Shown here: positions 13,716-24,600 of the stretch, piece after piece | Layout of the letters: the number at the start of each line of letters is the position of its first letter | Numbering within the stretch: the stretch's first letter is position 1 | DNA from: Azolla caroliniana | Taxonomy: Eukaryota; Polypodiophyta | Direction of reading: 5' to 3' | Assembly: GCA_043228905.1 (NCBI GenBank) | Contig: JBHGNT010000012.1 | Span: 3,906,001-3,970,000, forward strand | DNA length: 64,000 bases | Notes under the pieces: model-generated | What the model was told of the DNA's origin: nothing | Seen by the model: only the letters and a program-made list of their open reading frames with translations | Database searches by the model: none | Translations under genes and position numbers: made by a program

Positions 13716-14150
13716 TGTCAGGAACAGTACTAAGACAGAGAAGGAATTAGTACTAAACGAAGGATTAGTACTATGAGAGGTGTAGAACTTCTTTGAGAGA
13801 AGGAAGAAGTGAGCGAGACGGAGAGAAAGAGAGAGATCGAGAGAGGGAGAGAGTGATGATAAGAAAGATATGTATTATGTGAAGAGAATATACAATGGTG
13901 GCTAAAAGGCTTAAGACTAGCGTTGAACCAATTTGGTTCAACATAATGCCTAGTGCCCTCTTTTATAGTGTTCTTAGGAATAATCCTGAAGCTTCTAGAA
14001 TGTTCTAGAGAGATCTGGAATATACATCAATTTTCTATGATAAAGTATAAATGAAAATAATATTTTATGTATTACAATTCATAGTCTAATGGTAAGAGCT
14101 TGACCCATGTAGCATAAGGTCATGGGTTTGAGTCTTGCCATATCATGACA
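13716..14150 (-). repeat. 3' LTR of the chromovirus
   Basis: Matches 18951-19446 from TGTCAGGAAC to ATCATGACA with roughly a dozen scattered mismatches by eye, and lacks a block of about 60 bp present in the other copy. It contains a TATA-like CTATAAAAGAGGG (- strand, about 13965) and a purine-rich GAGA tract. Confidence 0.95.
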
Positions 14151-17100
14151 CTATCTCCCCCCTTTAAACGACGAGTGGCATGAGTCGTCTTGGATTGAGG
14201 ACCCGGTTTGTGTGGATATTGACGATGGAAGTCTTCAAGAAGAGCACGAGCATTGGTCACATTCTCGATCGGTTCCCAAGTACGTTCGTTGGGACTATAG
14301 CCTAGCCAATCGACTAGATAGTAGAGCTTGTTGCGAACAATCTTGGAATCAAGGATGGCGGCAACCTCATACTCCGGCCCATCTTCAAGCTTGATCGGGG
14401 GTGGAGGTTGTATAAGATGTCCTGGGATGGTGCTCTCGTGATAGGGTTCGAGGAGAGAACTATGAAACACCGGATGTATCCAAAGTTGAGGAGGTAGATT
14501 GAGACGAAAAGCAACATCATCAATCTTTCCGATAATATGGAAAGGACCTAATCGCCGATAATCCAACTTCTCACATGGGCGAGTAGTCTTGATGTGTCGT
14601 CGTAGCAGCCACACCCGATCTCCAATATTAAAACTGGATGGAAGTCGATGACGATCCGCGTAGACCTTGTGTGTTTGTTGAGCTTGCTGGAGATGAGTAG
14701 ATAAATCCGCTTGTATCTTGCGTAACCGCTCCAAACGATCCTCCGCGCATGGATTTGTGGACACCTCTGGGGTTTCAAGTACACTCCACCGGGGGTGACA
14801 TCCTGTATAAGCATAAAATGGCGTAACGTTAGTGGATGCGTGGATAGAGTTGTTATAGGCAAATTCGGCGAAGTGGAGAATATTTGCCCAGTCATCCTGA
14901 TGATAGTTGAGAAAGCACCACAGATACTGCTCCAGCGTTTGATTTGTTAGTTCGGCTTGGCCGTCGGTTTGTGGGCGGTAGTCGAAGGAGAGGTTACAAG
15001 TGACCTTGAGCATGTTAAAAAGGTGCTTCCAGAATTTTGCCACGAACTGGGGTCCACGATCGCTGATGATACTATCGGGAAGTCCATGATGCCGACATAC
15101 TTCACGCGTGACAATTTCGGCAGTGTCTTCACTGGAGATCTCCTTAGTACATGGCAAGAAATGAGCCATCTTCGTATATCGATCGACCACTGTTAGAATC
15201 GCATTGAACCCCTTAGAGATTAGAAGATCTGTGATGAAGTCTAGAGCAATGGATTGCCACGGCTTGCTTGGAATTGGTAATGGTTCTAATAAACCATATG
15301 GATGATGCCTTGGCATTTTCGCTTTGCAGCATGTATCACAAGTCCGAACAAAATCCTCGACAAATTGTCGCATACAGGGCCACCAGAATGATCGTTGCAC
15401 TAAATCTAATGTTTTAGTATTACCAAAATGCCCAGTTGTATATGTGTCATGACAATTTTGTACTATTCGGAGGCGGCAAGAACCATTAGGAACATACAAA
15501 AGTTCTTTAAAGAAGAGTAATCCATCATGGTATTTGAATTGCCGATAGTCCGTACATGGTGGTTGTGACTGTGAACACGACGCTTGAGAGGGATCAATTT
15601 GTGCTAGTATAGCTTGGGCGAACGCATCTGTCTTCAAGTCTTCACGTATGGTATCGATAACGCGGGAATCCATGGGCATGTCGAAGATCTGTGTTGCTTG
15701 TAGTCGTGCCGGTCCCAAGATGACTTGTTTTTGGTTATCGAAAGCTGGCTCGCCGGGACGGGGTGTTAGATACGAACGTCGTGATAATGCATCTGCCTTC
15801 CCTTGGTGCTTCCCCAGACGATATGTAATTTTGAAGTCGAAACGCGTGAGTTAGTGGGCCCACCGAGCTTGACGTCGATTCAACACACGAGCATCCTGAA
15901 AGTAGGCAAGGTTCTTGTGGTCACTAAATACGATGACTGGATGAGAGGATCCCTCCAGAAAATGCCTCCATTGCATAAAAGAATCCACTATTGCCAATAG
16001 CTCCTTATCATGAATTTCGTAGTTGATTTTGGCGGCGTCAAACTTGCGTGAGTGAAAAGCCATAGGATGTAGCTTCTCATCATTCCCCTGTTGTGACAGA
16101 ATGCTCCCCAATGCAAAATCCGATGCGTCAGCTTCGATAATGAATCGCTTTTCCGGATCGACATGAGCTAGAATTGGAGCCGATGTAAATGCCTTTTTAA
16201 GACTCTCAAAAGCCATGTCCGTTTCATCAGACCAGATGAACGGTTGTCCCTTCCTGGTAAGTTGTGTGAGAGGTAGAACGATCTTTGAGTAATCTTGTAT
16301 GAACTTCCGGTAAAAATTGGTAAAGCCTAGGAAGCATTGCACATCCCGCACCGAACGCGGAGTCTGCCATTCTACCACCGTTTTGACCTTAACTGGGTCC
16401 ATGGAGATGCCTTCTGACGAAATGATGTAGCCGAGAAATTCCACTTGGTTGCACCCGAAACTACATTTTTCCAGCTTTGCATACAGACCATGTTCTCGAA
16501 GTCGTTTTAGTACTAATAGTACATGAGAATCATGTTCTTCTTGGGTCTTTGAATAAACCAGTAGATCATCCAAATAGATGATCAAACAATCATCCAATAG
16601 ATCTCGGAATATATCATTAGCCATGTGTTGGAAGACTGCCAGCGCATTAGTGAGGCCGAACGGCATGACCGTATACTCGAAGTGCCCATATCTGGTGTGA
16701 AACGCGGTCTTCCATTCGTCTCCTGGTCGGATCCGTATGAGGTTATATGCTCCCCCCGTAAGTCGATCTTCGTGAAGAACTTGGCACCATTGATCCGTTC
16801 TAAAAGACTTGAGATAAGGGGACGAGCATACCTATTCCTGATTGTAACCTTATTCAAGCCACGGTAATATACAACGAGACGAAGCGATCCATCCTTTTTC
16901 TTGACGAAGAAAATGGGCACGCCGGCTGGAGATTTCGAATGCCGAATGAAACCATTTTCCCAATTCTCCTCTATATAGGCCCGAAGGACTTCCAGCTCGG
17001 TTGGTGACAAATTGTAGATCGGTCCCCATGGTGGCTCTTTTCCCGGTTGTAAATCGATGGGGCAATCGTACGGTCGATGATGAGGAAGTGTGTTGGCTTG

Positions 17101-17703
17101 TACTTCATCGAACACATCGGCGTAATGACGATACTTCTCGGGAAGTTGAGCGGTGGATTCTTCTTTAGTGGTGCTGGAGGGGTTTACTGATATTGCAAAG
17201 ATGAACATTTCCTCCTTGAGCACTTCTTTACGCAACTGACTTAGCGAAATGGTTGCCATCTTTTGAGTTGACCCTTGGGTTTGTCGACACTGGATTTCTC
17301 TTGTTCTCCAATCTATGTCTGGGTTATGTAACTCGAACCACGGTAATCCTAAAACTATGGGATGTTCTGGGATACTAATAATATTAAATGATACTACACA
17401 TGCTAAGTTATCTAGGACAATATTAATGGGCTCTGACTCTTCTATGATATTTCCGGAAGCAATGAGACGTCCATCAATGACTACTACAGAGGCTGGACAC
17501 TGGAGTTTTCTTAGGGATATCTTATGAGCTTGAGCAAATTTCTTATCCATAAAGCAAGAGTTAGCTCTGGAATCTAGGAGTGCTAGGACATGTACTCGAG
17601 GGGTACTTTTAGTACTAACTATTACTTGGGCTACGAACACATCACTAACTTGCTTAGAGGGAATGGAACCACTAATGGGCTGCACAGATCTAGGGTTGTC
17701 CAA
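14120..17703 (-). pseudogene. Chromovirus pol: protease, RT, RNase H, integrase, chromodomain
   Basis: 17703-16582: aspartic protease, but the active-site motif reads LLDSRAN where DSGA is usual; then the RT start (RPLISSLLERI, FTKIDLRG). The frame breaks just after DLRG (about 16760) and resumes in 16666-15851 with PFGLTNA, the catalytic YLDDLLVYS and RNase H (IIEADASDFALG). An in-frame stop at 15851 replaces a residue after RQARWAH. 15718-14120: integrase with an HHCC zinc finger (H...H...CDTCC) and the DDE core (LDFITD, SDRGPQF, Glu in GQAELTNQTLEQYL), then a chromodomain (YEVAAIL...YYLVDWLGY...TWEP). The chromodomain probably steered integration to chromatin. Confidence 0.93.
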
Positions 17704-17729
17704 CCAAACGACTCCTATTTTGGCTAGAC

Positions 17730-18877
17730 TTAGTCGTTTAACTCTTCTTCTAACTGACTAAGGACATCAAATTTGTTCGCTAGATCTAGGCTATTAGTAC
17801 TATTAGGACTATCAGATATCCCTACTGAAATAGGCTCGGGTTTAGTACAATTAGAACTAGCAACTATTTGGTTTACTTGTCTTCTTGGCCTATGGGGACA
17901 ATTTATTGCAATATGTCCTGGTCCACCGCAGTAAAGACATAGTCGATTTGTACGACGTCGCTGCTTTTCTTCTTCGGATAATGGCCCTCGACGACGTGTA
18001 GTGTCAATCTCCATCGGAGTCGGAGTATTCGCTAGAGGCGCATTATATGACTCCCTCGGAAAAGGTCTTGCTACCACTGAGGCGTAGGTGGGCTCTGATC
18101 TTGCCCTCGGCATCTGTAGCTGTCGTTCCGAACATCGCTCAAAGAGGCGGTTGTCACATCTCACCGCGCAACTGATTACTTCTGTTAAGGACTTTGGCTC
18201 TTCGGGGAAGGTCAAGAGTAAATCCTTGACTTCGTTGCGTAAACCATAACGGAATTGCTCCATCAACGCTTGATCATCCCAAGGGATATCGGCGGCGAGT
18301 AGGCGAAAATCTGCAGCGTATGCAGAGGTTGGACGGTCACCTTGGCCTAATCGCCGAATTTTGTTGATTGCGGCCCTAATGCTGTCAGTATCTCCGAAAC
18401 ATGCTTTAAACTCACCTAGAAACTCTTCAAAATTGTTGAGTAACGGAGATTCCTTCTCTAATAGTGGCACGAACCATGCCAACGTTGAGCCACTTAACAA
18501 AGTGCCTACTAAACCCACTCATGATGCATCGGTGGGATATCGGGAAGGATGCATTTGAATAACTAATTGTACCTGGTTAAGGATCTAAACTGCGATCGCG
18601 TTCCATCGAACTTCATGGGAAGGCCAATCTTCGGTTCTTTATGAATCCCGTGTGTTCCGGGCCCTTGTTGTTGCATCGCTACGATGGTTGCTTCGAGTTG
18701 TTGCACGCGTAATGCAAGTTCCCCATGTTGTTGTTGCGTTTGCTGCTTTTCTAAGGAGATTTGCTGAAGATCCCCCAGCAACCATTGGTTTTCTTGTTCC
18801 AAAGCATGGAACTTCTCTTTCAAGCATTGAAATTCCGAGAAAACAGATTGATATTCTTCAGCGCTAACAGTGGCCAT
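17730..18877 (-). pseudogene. Chromovirus gag (frameshifted)
   Basis: Structural capsid/nucleocapsid protein. The N-terminal part (18877-18563) starts at an ATG and is Gln-rich with coiled-coil character. A frameshift near 18560 separates it from the capsid-like part (18518-17730; FEEFLGEFKACFGD, RRLGQGDRPTSAY). Near the end is a CCHC zinc knuckle, CLYCGGPGHIAINC, for binding element RNA. Confidence 0.88.
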
Positions 18878-18950
18878 GGGATGAAAGAAAAGAGGAATAA
18901 GAGATTAGTAGGAAATGAGAGAGACAGAAGGTAGGAAAATTGGTTCAAAC

Positions 18951-19446
18951 TGTCAGGAACAATACTAAGACAGAGAAGGAATTAGTACTAAACGAAGGAT
19001 TAGTACTATGAGAGGTGTAGAACTTCTTTGAGAGAAGGAAGAAGTGAGCGAGACGGAGAGAAAGAGAGAGATCGAGAGAGGGAGAGAGTGATGATAAGAA
19101 AGATATGTATTGTGTGAAGAGAATATACAATGGTGGCTAAAAGGCTTAAGACTGGCGTTGAACCAATTTGGTTCAACATAATGCCTAATGCCCTTTTTTA
19201 TAGTGTTCTCAGGAATAATCCTGAAGCTTCTAGAATGTTCTAGAGAGATTTGGAATATACATCAATTTTCTATGATAAAGCATAAATGAAAATAAGAATG
19301 CCTATATGCTTTCCAAATCAAGTTAGGGTGATGGGAAAGTGGGAATGCTAACTTATGATTCTATGTATTACAATTCATAGTCTAATGGTAAGAGCTCGAC
19401 CCATGTAGCATAAGGTCATGGGTTCGATTCTTGCTATATCATGACA
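18951..19446 (-). repeat. 5' LTR of the chromovirus
   Basis: Pair of the LTR at 13716-14150. It keeps about 60 bp (around 19297-19360) missing from its partner. The TATA-like CTATAAAAAAGGG lies near 19195 on the - strand. It ends TGACA at 19446, beside the LINE sequence. Confidence 0.95.
19378..19431 (+). other. tRNA-like block with Pol III A and B box matches inside the LTR
   Basis: TAGTCTAATGG (19378-19388) fits the tRNA A-box pattern and GGTTCGATTCT (19421-19431) fits the B box, 32 nt apart as in tRNA genes. CCCATG and CATGGG between them can pair. Equivalent blocks lie at 14082-14135, 62944-62996 and about 52107-52162. Relative to the element the block is antisense and sits at the very start of U3. 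Whether it is transcribed is unknown. Confidence 0.55.
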
Positions 19447-19790
19447 CATAGCTTTTCGTTACCCTATCTTTGGTTGCCTGGGTCATCGAGAATTTACCCG
19501 AACGAGCACTAAAAGTGACTCCCAAGTATATATATGATCCGACTACCTCAAGTGGTTTATTAGAGAGGAGTAGGTGACATTTACTCCTAACTTGTGGCGA
19601 TGTATGAAAGATAAGGACTTTCGTTTTCGCTAGATTCACTATCAGTCCTCATTGTGTGCAAAAGTCATCTAGGGCATTAAGATGCTTTTGTAGGTTGTGT
19701 TCAGACTCCGAGAGCAAGACGATGTCGTATGCATAGAGTAAGAGACTAACTTGTGTACCCCCAATAGCTTCTTCATTGCCCGACGATAGA

Positions 19791-21300
19791 TGACTGACGA
19801 CAGCAACGACGACGACGACTGACACCGACGGCTACAACGGCAGCGTCAGGCAATGACAGACAACAGACAGTTGTTAGAGAGCTAGGGAGCGTTAGAGAGA
19901 GAGAGAGATTCTTGCAAAAGAAGAGGCAAACATTTAAGTAAGGATGGGATCTCATTTGTTGTTGCGATAAATCTCAAAAGATCACCATCCAAGTTCAAGA
20001 AGATATGTGGATGAACTTCTAGTTGCAAACAGAAAAAGTCCTCTAATTAAATAATCTCCAAATGTGCTTAAGCAATTTCGTGCAAACTTAGCTCAAACTA
20101 AGTTGAGAAAAAAGGTACATTGTGGTTAAATTTGGTTATGTAAGGCTATGTGGTTTTGGAAGAACTGACAATTGGCTTAGATAAAATTGAGTGGTGATCA
20201 AGAGGAAAGCACTCCCCAACACTAAAAAACTGGAATGATTCCTAAGGAAGACCAAATGGCATCATAAGGTCATCAAATACTTGGCACATGCAACTAATAT
20301 GATTTGGTTTGGGGGGACATGAAAAAAAAGCGGTTAGTAGGAATACACAACGGTTCAGTTTTGTCCCAATAGGTTTGGGAGTTTCCAAACATGAACTAAA
20401 CAGATTCCTAAACCGGTTAAGGCTAACCTGTTTGGCGAAATCGGGTAAGCCTAAATATGTTTAGGGCCCGGTTTAGCCAAGCCGATTAAGCCTTAATCGG
20501 TTTAGGAATCGCTTTGGTTTTGCTCGGCTCAACTTGAGCCATCCCAAACTGAGCTCAAACCATTTAAGGAAACCAAAGCCTAAACTAAACCGAACTACCA
20601 AACCATTTAAATTTGGTTTAATGGTTCGATTCAAGCTAAACAGAGCCGTTGATTCCAAGTGGTTCGCAAGAGGAAAACACTCACCAACTCCAAACAAAGT
20701 AGAATGGGTCCTAGGGAAGACCAAATGGAGCCGGCAAGGTCGTCAATACTTGGTCCATATTACAAGCCAGTTACATGAGTTGATGTGGAGAAAATGACAA
20801 AATATGTTAACTCGGCCACAACAATGGTCAAAGGGTTGTCATTGGGACAAGGCCAAGACTCATGTATTCATGCAAAGAGGAACCTACAAGGTTTCCTACG
20901 ATTGATATGGTATGTTAGTGAAGCTATCTCACGTGGAGGGTAACAATCATACCATAGGCAATGAATGATCAACACTTGACTTTCATCATGTCCTTACATC
21001 ATCGCATATATCAATTTCGTTGTATTAGTAATCGTATCAACATCCTACTATTGGTTTTGCTATGTTACTCGAGCTATCTCATTTGTCGGGCCATGTGGAG
21101 GGTGACAATTCATAAGATAGGAAAACGAATGATCAACACGTGCCTTTCGTCATGTCCTTACATCATCATCACTCATATAAGCTTCTTTGTATCATCAATC
21201 ATATCGGTGCTCTTATTTGGCCGTGTGAAGAGTATAGCCAAAACGTGCTGCAAAACACACGAGTGAAGCGATTGATCGGTCGATCACGATCAACCCTAGA
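19791..21300. other. Repeat-rich spacer, no gene recognised
   Basis: Holds direct copies of a block of about 90 bp (20200-20283 and 20669-20753, both with GGAAGACCAAATGG) flanking a segment rich in AACCGGTT-like and CCTAAAC-like words with short palindromes (CCGATTAAG...CTTAATCGG, about 20481). Next comes a tandem duplication of 150-161 bp (about 20911-21060 and 21061-21225; shared AGCTATCTC and TGATCAACAC). Open frames on both strands in the palindromic part are by-products of this composition. Confidence 0.6.
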
Positions 21301-21320
21301 CCCTAAAACCCTAAACCCCT
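21296..21320 (+). promoter_or_regulatory. Telobox-like (interstitial telomere-type) motifs
   Basis: CCCTAGACCCTAAAACCCTA followed by AACCCC: two to three telomere-type units about 340 bp upstream of the PME start codon. Telo-boxes (AAACCCTAA) are known promoter elements in plants. A regulatory role here is inferred from position only. Confidence 0.4.
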
Positions 21321-21658
21321 TCACAATCGCGGGGAAGGGCCAGCGTGTTTTGTGTGTTTTAGATGGCAATTAGGTGGGAAGGGGGGGGGGGGGGTCTCAT
21401 GGGAAAGGGGGCTTATTTACACCTGACCTTTTTTATAAACATTTTTTGAACTCTGAAGACCTTCCTTCCCCGGGGGAAAAGATACGACGAACACAAAGAA
21501 GGAATGAAAAAGAGTGTGAGTCTGCAAAAAACCATGGCAGCATTTCAGAAGCTCTTAACCACCTTCTTCTTCTTCTTCTTCTTCTTCTTCCTCTCGTTTG
21601 TCTTGGCGATGAAAATTACACAGTGGAGTAGAAGAAGAAGACGAAGACGAAGACGATC

Positions 21659-24600
21659 ATGTCGATCATCATGCTCTACCTGATCTTGGTCGTCCTCATC
21701 TCTCTGCATTTGCACCCTCTCTTCCTTCTCCGTGACCTCCCACCTGCTGCAAGGGATCTCCATCATCAGCTTCATCTTCATCTTCATCTTCATCGCCATA
21801 GCCATAGCCATAGCCATAGCCATCATCATCACCACATCCATCAGAAACTGCAGATCAATCAGTCAACTTCGTCCATTCTAACATCGAATCCGCGCAGGCT
21901 TGACCTTGATCCGCGAAGAAAACCTTCCTTTTCTACACCACACAGAAGAGCCATTTCTAATGTTGCAGAACCTACAGGATCGTTTGCTTCTTCTTCCTCC
22001 TCCGTCATTCCTATAGGTAAGCCTACTTCAAGCTTCCATAGCTCCTCTCAGGAAGATGTCGACCTTGACTATAATAGTACGCCAATAGCTTCTCCGCCTT
22101 CTGGCAACGATATTTACAGTAATGAATATCCCGCAGAAGAAAACAGCGACGAAGACTCATATGGTTCATCTGCACCGCCAATGTCTAGTGCTATTTCGAG
22201 AACTGATGGTAATAATCTCTATCACAACTCAGGTGCAGGTTTTCGTCTTTCTCGAGCTTCCATGGATGCTCGATTCTACAACGCTACCCGACTCATCATT
22301 GTAGATCAGTCTGGATTTGGTCATTTTCGCACCATTCAGGCAGCAGTGAATTCCATTCCTATCAACAACACACATATCTACACTATTCTTGTCGCAGGAG
22401 GTCTCTTTGAGTAAGTTTCCCTCTTATTAATTATCATTTCTAAAATGTAAACTCTTCACTTTCATTCCTATTCTATTATCTTAGATTAAATTTCCAGAAA
22501 AAGGCCGATCAATGGTAAAGGTTTAAAGATGCGAAGAGAAAATTTGATCATGGAAAAATCAAGCTGCGTTAATTGTGATGCGTAGAAATAATTCCACATT
22601 GCAATGTCCATAATATGGATGGATTGTCGTCTGTATTTAATATAAAATGCGTATGAACTTCATTGATTTATCCATGTAAAGATTCACAGTTCTTGAAGCA
22701 AATCACTGTTTTTAACAACAATGCATTGATTCATGTCCTTGTTTAACAAAGGATGTGCATGGGTTTGGTAGCATATCCATGTGAAGATTGGCAATTCTTG
22801 AAGCAAATCACCGTTTTTAACAACGATGCATTGATCCATGTCCGTGTTTAATATAGGATGTGCATGGATTTGGTGGCATATCCATGTGAAGATTGACAAT
22901 TCTTGAAGAAAATCACTTTTTTTTTTGAAAAATTGAGAAGCAATCAGAAGGAAAGAATTTAGGCCGGGGACCAAGAGTGATGTATGGTCCTTATACAACA
23001 TACTATATATCATCTTGCAATTTTTGCAGGGAAATCTCGTATAACATGATTTTATTGCGCATCCTCATAAGCCACGACATCTTCAGTGTAGGTATTGGTT
23101 TCAATCTCCTGACAGTTGGTGCGTATGCTCTATAGTACATCAAGAAACTACCAAATTTGATCTCCATCTTAAACTGCTTGATAATTTCACAGAGAGAAGG
23201 TCGCCTGTCCTTTAATGTATACGAACTGTACTGTGTAGTTCTTTCTCTTAATACATTTCTATTCCATAATTAGCAAAGATCAAGAAATCTCAGGAGTTAT
23301 CAAATTTGATCTCCACTGTAAACTGCTTCATTTTACACAGAAAATGTGGTTTACCTCCCCCACAGAAAACCTTATTGCATTTTGTACTAGTCCTTTTTTA
23401 TGCATTCCTATTTGTTCTTCTACCAAATTTGAGCTCCATTGTTAACTGCTTGCCCATTTCAGTGCTAAATGCACTATTTCTAGTTCCTTCTGTTCATGTC
23501 TTTCGCAGTGATTTATCTTCCTTTGTTGGTCATCCGTGCCGCATATTGATAAAGAAACCTAGTCAGAAATTACCAAAGTTACAGCTCAGCTATATTAAAC
23601 ATGTGATTAATCGATGTGATGTCATGATATGTGTAGTTCTTTGGCATAGTGGATTCTTAATTGATTTATGTTCCTGTGTTGTTCCTCAATGATTAACATA
23701 AATAAAGGAACCTAGTCAGGAGTTAGGAAATTTGATCCGTACTTAATAACCACTAATTATTCAATATAATGTCACACTTTCTGGAACTCTTTCTTTTGAC
23801 GCATTCATCTAAACTGATGATTATCCAATCCAATGTCACGTTAATGTACTTAACTCATTCCTAATTAATTTATCTTCCTTTGTTGTATCACAATAATTAA
23901 TATAGGTATAGAAACCTCACCAGAAATTACCTAATTTTCTGCTCAGTTTGATTAAACTGCTTCACATATGCATATATATTTCACAGAGAGAAGGTAGTTT
24001 TCCCGCACAATAAACCTTTCATCAGGCTGCAAGGTTTAGGGAGTGATCAGACAACGATCAGCTGGCATGATACTGCTGCTACGGCCGCGTCTCAAAAGTT
24101 TGGGCCAGGTCGACCTCTAGGCACCTTCCACAGTGCAACTGTTGCGGTCAATGGTGCCAATTTCATCGCCAGAGGTTTAACTTTCCAGGTCAGGAGCTCT
24201 ATTATTTATAAAGGAAAATTGTAACATGCCAAGATTCCACACATTCTTTTGTATTTGTGCCGTCAATGGAGTCAATCTCATCACCAGAAGTTTAACTTTC
24301 CAGGTAGGGAATGTTTTTAAGGGGAACTTTCTTGAAATGCCACTTATTTTAAACGTATATGCCAAAAATCCCACACTTTCTGTTGTGTTTTCCAGCATCC
24401 CACTCTTCTTGGTTAATTAATTCTGAAACCACCGAAATCAAATGCCTTAATCAGGTAATGTGTTGCAATTAATCAAGATATAGGTGTTAATTAGTATTGT
24501 GCTGCTGCTTAATCAAGAGTAATGAACCCCTAGCTAATCTACATTGGTAAAGCAAAATGGCACTGATTTAGTAATGTGCCAATAATTTCGCCATATTTAT

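Larger units (their letters stand above)
13716..19446 (-). mobile_element. Ty3/gypsy chromovirus, nearly full length, inactive
   Basis: A 5.7-kb element with gag, protease, RT, RNase H, integrase and chromodomain in chromovirus order, bounded by two LTRs with TGTCA...TGACA termini. Flanks are CATAC (13711-13715) and CATAG (19447-19451), a 5-bp target duplication with one mismatch. A polypurine tract (AAAGGGGGGAG, - strand) adjoins the 3' LTR at 14151-14166. No obvious TGG-initiated primer site follows the 5' LTR. The element is inactive: frameshifts in gag and RT, and an in-frame stop at the RNase H/integrase junction. It interrupts LINE copy 2, so it is the younger insertion. Confidence 0.95.
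12243..19790 (-). mobile_element. LINE copy 2, split by a Ty3/gypsy insertion
   Basis: Same family as the LINE at 6.7-9.3 kb. The distal part lies at 12243-13715 and the RT part at 19447 to about 19790. On the - strand the RT part shows YAYDIVLLS (about 19730; the first catalytic Asp of YADD is changed to Tyr), then VNLAKTKVLIF, then YIYLGVTF (about 19540). Reading continues after the inserted element at 13715 with TPSLMYASVVWVLG (about 13600) and ends with a Cys/His motif (CRLCHI...DEYHFTCKC, about 12950). The 3' flank has GGCCAAATTTGG and AACGTCTTCTAA. The copy is 5'-truncated and has many frameshifts. Confidence 0.85.

Noticed and set aside
14957-15196. 79-codon + strand frame
   Set aside because: Antisense of chromovirus integrase.
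19378-19446. Functional tRNA gene
   Set aside because: A and B boxes match, but I cannot fold a 7-bp acceptor stem or assign an anticodon with confidence, and it lies inside an LTR; kept only as a tRNA-like motif.
20473-20797. Overlapping open frames on both strands
   Set aside because: Caused by palindromic AACCGGTT-like composition lacking stops, not by coding selection.
21545-21841. 98-codon - strand frame rich in Met/Ala/Lys
   Set aside because: It is the reverse reading of the His/Ser-coding repeat and (CTT)n tract of PME exon 1.
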